Below are positions 57,165 to 64,000 of a stretch of DNA of 64,000 nt, piece by piece. The notes beneath the pieces were generated by a model. It saw only the letters and a program-made list of their open reading frames with translations, was not told where the DNA came from and ran no database searches. A program made the translations under genes and the position numbers. Each line of letters begins with the position of its first letter. Position 1 is the first letter of the stretch. This DNA comes from Corylus avellana. Taxonomy: Eukaryota; Streptophyta; Magnoliopsida; Fagales; Betulaceae. The DNA lies in NCBI RefSeq assembly GCF_901000735.1, contig NC_081551.1, forward strand, positions 18,628,545 to 18,692,544, read 5' to 3'.

Positions 57165-60100
57165 ATGGCGAGGACAGGCAACAAGAACGTACAAGCCAAG
57201 CTGGTGGGTATGTCTTCCCTGTTCTCTTAAATTCGCTCAAATGATGAAAAGGGTTAATCCTGTTTCACTTAGATAAGATTGGTTTGCATCAGCTTGTGGA
57301 TTCACTGAGGTTGTTGATCGAACCAGAGACGATGGTGTTTGTTATTTTGAGACACAAATTTATCAACTTTGATACATAGCATCTAATATTTGTTGCTTTG
57401 GATACCTTTGATAATACTTATTTGCCAAAATCATATGCTTTTATTAATATATGCCGATGTGTGAATCCTGGATGGAGCTGTATGATTTCATGATCATAGG
57501 TTGCTTTAAGGATGTTTGCCGCCGAAATTGATATCTGTATTGGGGAGATTCTTGTTTGTTTTTCGTTGCCTTGTGGATTATATTAATGCATAAGGTAATT
57601 TGGTTTATGAAATTTGATTGTGGCGTGGCCGTATTGATTAAATGATTAAATTTAGTCATTGTTAACTTAAATTTTGGAATAAGTAATGATTTTGCATGGT
57701 ATTAGAGCCAGAGAGGTTATGAATTCAAACCCTAACTCCACAATTCAATTAAATATTTCACTTATTAAAGGATTGTTTGAGCTCACACGTGAAGGGCTTG
57801 TGATCCCAGCTTATCCACCAAAAAAGCAAGTCTCTGGCTCCTTACTCATTAGTTAGTTGTTGTTACATGTAGAATTTCTTGTGTAATAAAATTCGTATAA
57901 AAAAGAACTCTTTGCCAGAGATAGTTGTGCATTGTTATGGAGTACTTTGAGAGGAATGATTAGCAAAAGGAAAACCCATTGTTGTTTTTGACATTATCAA
58001 CCTTTTCCCCTAGGTACTTCTTGGGGACATGGGAGCCGGAAAAACCAGTCTGGTATTGAGATTTGTCAAAGGTCAATTTTTGGAGTACCAGGTTCGCTTT
58101 CTTTTTCTTTCCTAATTATCTTCACTCTCTTTTTCTTTCCTTGAAATCATGATAGTGTGCAACCTCTAACGAAGGTATAAGATGCAGGAATCAACTATTG
58201 GAGCAGCCTTCTTCACTCAGGTCTTGTCATTAAATCAAGCCACTATAAAATTTGATATATGGGACACGGCAGGGCAGGAGCGATATCATAGTTTGGCTCC
58301 TATGTACTACCGTGGTGCAGCTGCAGCGGTTGTGGTTTATGACATTACAAGCATGGTAGCTAGCTACTTGTCAAGCTTCCAATAGTTTTATTGCTAGTTT
58401 TTCACTTGCACATCTTCAGCTATGATTAAATTCACTGTTAGCTTTCATGTGGTCATGATTTCATCTTGAATTAATATTATCTGTAGTTGTATAATCTAAA
58501 TTTAAGCAGGTTATGGAATGTTAGTATTACTTTCATGAGCTTAACTCTACTCTAGTTGTTTCATATACATTTCATTCTTATTATGGTGGTAAAATGGCCC
58601 CACATGGCCTTTCTTGAAGTTCCCCTCTCTTTTTTTTTTTCGTCATTCTTAGAGATTGCAAATGTATATGAAACAAAGATGTGCTCAAAAAAAAAAAAAA
58701 ATCCTGATTACATAAAAATGTGCTCAATATGTCTCAAAGTTGATAGATAATTCAATCTATTGAGCCATGAGATGATAAAGTGGAGTTATGAGATATTTTT
58801 GGGTTGTCTCAACACTAATCCATGATGATCATAGTCTTAAGATCTATCAATGAGTTTGTGAATACTATTTCTTTAAGAATTTGTTAGTATGGGTTACAAA
58901 ATTTGCATTGAGAACTTGTTACCAGTTAAACTGGGAATCCATCTGACCAGTTAAATGTATTGTGCTTTGCCTTCAGGATTCGTTTGTTCGAGCCAAAAAG
59001 TGGGTTCAAGAATTGCAAAGACAAGGTAACTGACAGCAATTTATCATTCCCATACAAGCTAAGGCTAAAACGTATACTCTTAGAATCTTTGTTTTCTATT
59101 GCTGCTTGTCTCTCCATGCCTTTTAATCTTTTAACAAACTTTGCAATCTGTGGTACTTTGAGTCAGAACCATATCACCTGCAATATAAGTCCTTACACTT
59201 ACTGAGATCTACAGATCTGGATCCATTATGTGACGCCTCTATGTCACCTATATAGGTTGCATGCAGGCCCAAATGATGAGTGATACCGTGTTAAATCACC
59301 ATTTATCACAACTTTTGGGATAAGTGGTGATTTAACAATTGCCTGAGCAATTTGTGCAATATATTGCGTTGCATATGCGTCTCTCCTGGTCTGATGTTGT
59401 AGGTGTTATTTTATACCTTCCAAATTCTCTTCTCTTGCAGACCCATAGTCCCTACTCCAACAATTAGTTCACTGCATATTTTGCTATCTCCAAAGTATGC
59501 AAGAATCACTTTTGCTCTAGAGATATTTTCTTAAAGATAAATTATCATTAAGCTGCAAGCTGCTACTCTTGCCAATGTGCTAAAGCTCAAATAACACTTC
59601 TTCCCCTAGAGAGTGGGGTCTTGAATTCAAGACCCAATGAAGGCATTTGTAACTTATCAATTGATTTTTTTTTAAAAAAAAATGTCACTCTTGTTGTTAC
59701 CATGTAGCCTTCAATTTGACAATGTTCACCAATTTGTACAAAAATGCCTTCTCAACATTTTGATAAGTTTGATTACCCTTTAAATTGACCAATTTCTAAA
59801 GGTATTTACTAAAACATAACCAGAATTAATGTGGAAATCAAACACAAATCCATCCATTGGCCAAGGTTACCTCCTTCAACATGATATTATGACAATTGTT
59901 GAGCATAAACATATTATTGAAGTGATTTTGTTATTAGTTCAACATCTAAGCTGATTTCTTACTTGACTATATCAGGAAATCCTAATTTGATAATGTTCTT
60001 GGCGGCCAACAAGGCTGACTTGGCAGAGAAGAGGAAAGTGGGATTCGAGGTAGTTACATTCCACTATTCTTGTTTGTTATCTTTATCCTGTTCATGTTTA

Positions 60101-60944
60101 AGTGTAGTCAACATCATATTGGTATGCACCTAGACATTTGAGAGGGCTCCCAACTCAAGCTTTGCCCTATACCCTGAATGCCTAGGTGATTGCCTCACCT
60201 CCTACCTCAAAAAAGAATAAAAAAGGAAAGAAAAGGAAAACCTGGAAAAAATGAACAAAAGCATACACAAAATGCATAATAGCTTTTGTCTGGGTCCATT
60301 GCATATCTGTGATTTGATGAGGAAAGAGTATTTCAATTATTCAAGCTAGATGCCTGTTGCTTATGCTGATCATCATTGTGAACGAGTCCATTGTTCAATG
60401 CAATTGCTAAAGACAAATTTTCAATCCTTGTAATAATGGTTGCAGGATGGTGAGCAGTTTGCTAAAGAAAATGGCATGGTTTTTCTTGAAACATCTGCAA
60501 AAACTGCACAGAATGTGAACGAGCTCTTCTATGAAATAGGTAACGTAGCTACATTTTTTTTTTTTTTTAATGATACAAATTTGACCAAAGAGGGGAAGAA
60601 TTCAAGTAAGGAATAATAATCCTAAAACAAAGAATGGGGCAAAAGTCATTTAAGTTATGGCTTCAGAACAAGTTCTTAATTGGATAGTCTAGGTCCACTG
60701 GCTGCTTCATCTTTTGGCGACAGTGTTTTGTTGTTGTGGCCCTCTCAATTTATCCATGAATGCTGACATCAACCAACTGTTGAATCCAATTCTCTATTTT
60801 ACTAGAAATTCATTTCCATGCTTACAGAAAAGCTTTTTTGCAGCAAAGAAATTGGCAAAAGCTAGCCCTTCACGTCCGACTGGAATGAAATTACACAGAG
60901 GATCACAAGACGGTGGAAGAAGATTGTTTTGCTGCTCTGTATGA
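57165..60944 (+). CDS. Rab5-type small GTPase (RABF2-like)
   Basis: Seven exons: 57165-57203, 58014-58091, 58188-58355, 58977-59025, 59976-60049, 60446-60539 and 60844-60944; 603 bases, 200 residues, all GT-AG and in frame. G-box motifs are complete: P-loop GDMGAGKT (17-24), switch I with Thr42, WDTAGQE (64-70) with the catalytic Gln69, NKAD (123-126) and TSAK (152-155). The effector word STIGAAFF and [15 protein letters not shown] mark the Rab5/RABF class, which controls fusion at early and multivesicular endosomes. The C-terminal CCSV should be doubly geranylgeranylated; there is no N-myristoylation start, so it is not the ARA6/RABF1 type. The N-terminus [11 protein letters not shown]-loop Met-Gly and the C-terminal RRLFCCSV differ from Arabidopsis ARA7/RHA1 as I know them. 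Intron 1 holds an LTR- or SINE-like word near 57700. Confidence 0.93.
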
Positions 60945-62935
60945 TTCCCACACTTGGCTATTCAACTGTATGTAATCCTTTCAATTATATGAAACTTATG
61001 TTATTTTTATTCTTTGACAATATAAAGTTAAAATGATGGTATAAACCTCCTTCATTAGTTCGATCCATTGGTGATCCAGCTACCTTACATGTGGGTGATG
61101 TAATTAATGTTTAATATAGTTTGAGAAATCAAACAATTTATGTTTCCCTTATTTTCCTCCCATCTTATAAAACAGGCTTTCCTCGATCAATCATAAGGAC
61201 ATCAATCAATGAGATGGAAATTCATTGTGACTAATCAAAGTTGAAGACTGATATGCAAGCTGCACAAACATGTTGTAAGAATATTTGTTCTATGTACATT
61301 TTAAGATCTCATTAGAAAAGCATGTGACACTTTCAAACATTTCACATATTCCTCTTATGTGCAAGACTATGATTTAATGGAACTCAATGAATAAATACTG
61401 CAGTAAGAAGTGTCATTGCTAAAGCAAAATTATTGATCATTTACTATGCTCTATCAAAATAGGCCTTCACATCTTCAAATGACACACAAAAGTTTAAACA
61501 TACCACACATTGATTAATGCAACTGAAAGCCCTTTTATCATCTAGTCAGTACCTTAAAAGTGGGTGTACATAAAATTCCAGAGCAAATCAATGACTTTGT
61601 AAGGGGCTTAAGTTTGTATTTAGCTTTATCAAAAAAAAAAAAAAAAAGGTTTGTATTTAGCAAAATAACACAGTTTTTATATTTTTGTTAACACACTTTT
61701 TTCCGAGCACCTCATTATTCCATTTAAAATACACTGTCTTTATCTATTTTCAATATGCCCAAAGAGGAGAGAGAAGGACAGAGTTTTCCGAGGAATTTCC
61801 TTCAATCTAATCTATAAAAATGACATGTGTCAAATTTTTTTAATAATATGTGAGGTGCACATGAGTTTTTAATAAGATTTATTCCAACTTTGTCCCTACT
61901 ATTAAAAAAACATATGATTTTTACATGTGCAAGAGACATATATCGCTTTTATAGAGTAGGTTGAAAAAAATTACTAACCTAATTTGAAGAAAAACTTTGT
62001 CTGAGAGAGAATATGAGTTTTTTTATATATATAATTAATTTAACTCATGCAACCGATTTTTGGCTAGTTTTGCTAGCCCCAATATCAGTGCTTTTACTTG
62101 TTAAACTTTAGTTAGAAAATTCAATTTTAGCTACCCACGTTCAAAATTCAATTATATCTTTTTTCTACTCCATTTAAGTATTTTTCTTTATTTTTATTTT
62201 ACTCATTCATTACAAAACCACTTCTGAGAAGAGAGAGAATGGAAAATAAAAATATTTGTTGTGATTCCAACTTCTTTTTATCCTTTTTTTTTTTTTTTTC
62301 CTACCGGACTAACCAAATTAGCTGCCCGGTTGATAATGCTCCGACCCATTTACCTTAACAAACAAAATTTGCTATATGTGAAACCGTGTCCCCAAAAAAA
62401 AAAAACAGTCAGCGGAGAGAAACTGAAGCTTCTTGCCTTGCCTCCTGGTCCAGTGGCTCAGGTAAACCAACAGGACTCGTCATTATCAAAACTGGACAAA
62501 AGACCTCGCGGGTGACAGTTTTTGTTTGTTTTTAATCTTCAACGCATTGAAATCAGCGCTCTAGGTGAAAGCAAACTGTTTGTTTGTTTTTTTTTTCTTA
62601 TCCTCGTCTTTCTGTCCTTTACTCCACTCATCACAATTCACATGCACTCTATTTCTCAAAAATCCAAAAACAAAACAATTGTTTATATATATCACTAGAA
62701 AGGAATCCAAGAACCACCCATACAAGCAAATGAAAACAAAAGAGCAATCCTGCAACGTACGTACTACGTAGAGAGGGAAAGAAAAGAGTAAAAGAAAATT
62801 AGTTGGCCTTTAGAGGCGTGGCTTGGGTGGACGAGCCATGCCCATTGCCTACCACGCATGCAGAGAAAAAAGTTCCTACTCTTACCCTCTGCTCTGCCTC
62901 TGCTGCTGTCTTTTTCTCTGCACGAGCATGATGCA
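60945..62935. other. convergent intergenic region between the Rab and membrane-protein genes
   Basis: 3' UTR of the Rab gene (to about 61020) and AT-rich DNA. The ORF at 62261-62515 shows no family I know. No transposon with clear ends. No other gene supported. Confidence 0.45.
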
Positions 62936-63736
62936 TCACCATGAAGGAGATGTACAAGGAGAGCTTGATGATGATGATGAAGGACCATTGCAACTGTTGG
63001 AATCACTCCCTGAAGTGCCAATTGACCCGGTATTCCTAAGGGAGACGGAGCAAGCCTCGGCTGGAAGCTTCTTCATCGGAGTCAGAGGAGGTGTGGTTGG
63101 GCTTGATGGTTGGGGAACGTCATCGTCGTCTTCGTCGGAAGAAGAACCGCCCGTTTCTAATCGCGAAGGCGACGTGTCCGGCGTTTCGAATGGAGTACTG
63201 TCCCTGTCCACCCCGGTTGCCATAGCATCGTTGTCATAAATGGGATTAGAAATGTACACAAAATGCTCCCCACAACCGCTAGCTTTGTCATTACAAGGAG
63301 TTGGCGGAGCAGAAGCAGAGACAAGTCCAATTTGGCGAGGGCTTGCGTTTGACTCTTGGGTTTGGACGTCAACAATATGATGAAGCTGAGAATGCAGCTT
63401 CTTTGTTTCTCCCTCGTTTTCAATGCTGGAAAATGCAGGGAAGAGTAAGCTTCTTGGAGCGTGAAGAACCCCTTGGGAGTAGAAGCTACTGTGAGGGGGA
63501 GTAGATGATTCGTCTTTGGATTGCGAGGGCTGAGAAGAGGAAGTGTTGGTGGCGGTGGCAGTGGAGATCACAGTGGCGGTGGGGGTGTCGGAGGTGGTGT
63601 TTCTGAGTTGACGCCGGCGGAGTAAGAGAGAACAGTAGAGCTCAGCTAGCAGCACCAAGATTAGGCCTAGCACTATGGCAAGGCTCACCACCATTACCAG
63701 GGTTGCCCCCATAATCACCTTGGATGTCCCCCTCAT
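62936..63736 (-). CDS. single-pass membrane protein of unknown function, plant family
   Basis: Intronless, 266 residues from the Met at 63736. That start is chosen over the upstream in-frame Met (63952) because the extra 72 codons run through a GA-repeat leader (Arg-Glu-Arg-Glu) and a low-complexity 5' UTR. Residues 8-38 form one long hydrophobic segment (VIMGATLVMVVSLAIVLGLI onwards), followed at once by RRRQLR, so the rest is probably cytosolic. The tail is Ser/Thr/Pro-rich with acidic runs, and has EHFVYISNPIYDND and STPFETPDTSP, conserved-looking phosphosite-type words. I recognise it as one of the uncharacterised plant proteins whose N-terminus resembles that of ATL ubiquitin ligases, but it has no RING finger. 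Function unknown. Confidence 0.75.
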   Translation of the reverse strand: MRGTSKVIMGATLVMVVSLAIVLGLILVLLAELYCSLLLRRRQLRNTTSDTPTATVISTATATNTSSSQPSQSKDESSTPPHSSFYSQGVLHAPRSLLFPAFSSIENEGETKKLHSQLHHIVDVQTQESNASPRQIGLVSASAPPTPCNDKASGCGEHFVYISNPIYDNDAMATGVDRDSTPFETPDTSPSRLETGGSSSDEDDDDVPQPSSPTTPPLTPMKKLPAEACSVSLRNTGSIGTSGSDSNSCNGPSSSSSSSPCTSPSW

Positions 63737-64000
63737 CTCTCTCTCTCTCTCTCTTGCTTTGTGGTGGAGTGAGAGTATGGGGGGCAGTAAAAAGAGGGAC
63801 TGTGATATATGGGGGCGGGTGAGAAGCTTTTTGGCGGGAAATAGTTGTTCACCTATGACAAGGAAATTGTAAGCGAATCTAAAAATGGCAATGACCTGGG
63901 GAATGTTGAAAGCTTTGGTTCTGATTTCTGAGCTGCTGGGTTTTTCTGACATTCGAGGTCATATAGGTCATTTTGTATTGGCATTATAGTACTATACATG
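63737..64000 (-). promoter_or_regulatory. 5' leader and promoter of the membrane-protein gene
   Basis: A (CT)n run on the plus strand (63737-63754), that is (GA)n just before the ATG. This kind of tract is common in plant leaders and is bound by BPC/GAGA-type factors. TATA box not clear. The window ends here. Confidence 0.4.

Noticed and set aside
57690..57730. LTR primer site 'tggtattagagcc' or SINE start in Rab intron 1
   Set aside because: Suggestive words followed by a B-box-like 'gaattcaaaccc', but no ends, tail or duplication could be found.

Overview
The window is nuclear DNA of a eudicot plant. It is AT-rich, carries spliced genes with GT-AG introns and polyadenylation signals, and holds plant LTR retrotransposons primed by initiator tRNA-Met, MULE and hAT elements and tRNA-derived SINEs. 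Recognisable genes are an arabinogalactan (AG) peptide family, an LEA2/NDR1-HIN1-like protein, two small serine-rich-like proteins, a Rab5-type GTPase and a plant single-pass membrane protein. I cannot name the species; the genes look like those of a woody eudicot, which is inference only. Three N runs (100, 100 and 20 bases) show this is a scaffold.

Layout. 1-1144 is a minus-oriented LTR-retrotransposon end. 2067-2389 (+) is an intact AG-peptide gene. 3681-26480 (unit A) and 26846-55034 (unit B) are two direct copies of one block of about 23-28 kb, alike to within a few percent by eye. Each unit carries, in order, an AG-peptide gene (-), a serine-rich-like gene (+), an LEA2-like gene (-), a second serine-rich-like gene (-) and a cluster of non-autonomous LTR elements. 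The unit A AG-peptide copy has a one-base frameshift; the unit B copy is intact. The unit junction lies at a 100-N gap, so a true tandem duplication and two haplotypes joined in the assembly are both possible.

The units differ mainly by indels. Unit A alone has a 1.2-kb MULE with gene-like filler (7728-8941), a solo LTR (9563-9759) and an extra 1.2-kb internal repeat. Unit B alone has a nested LTR/TRIM cluster (31527-35169), a 2.7-kb non-autonomous hAT with a perfect 8-bp target duplication (39556-42284), a MULE-type MITE (43775-44112) and a SINE (54391-54502).

To the right, 57165-60944 (+) is a seven-exon Rab5 GTPase gene and 62936-63736 (-) is a single-exon membrane-protein gene; the two are convergent. 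Nothing suggests the genes form one pathway. The most interesting features are the dated set of TE insertions with empty-site partners, the tail-to-tail inverted AG-peptide pair and the Pack-MULE-like element. I found no clearly new multi-gene system.
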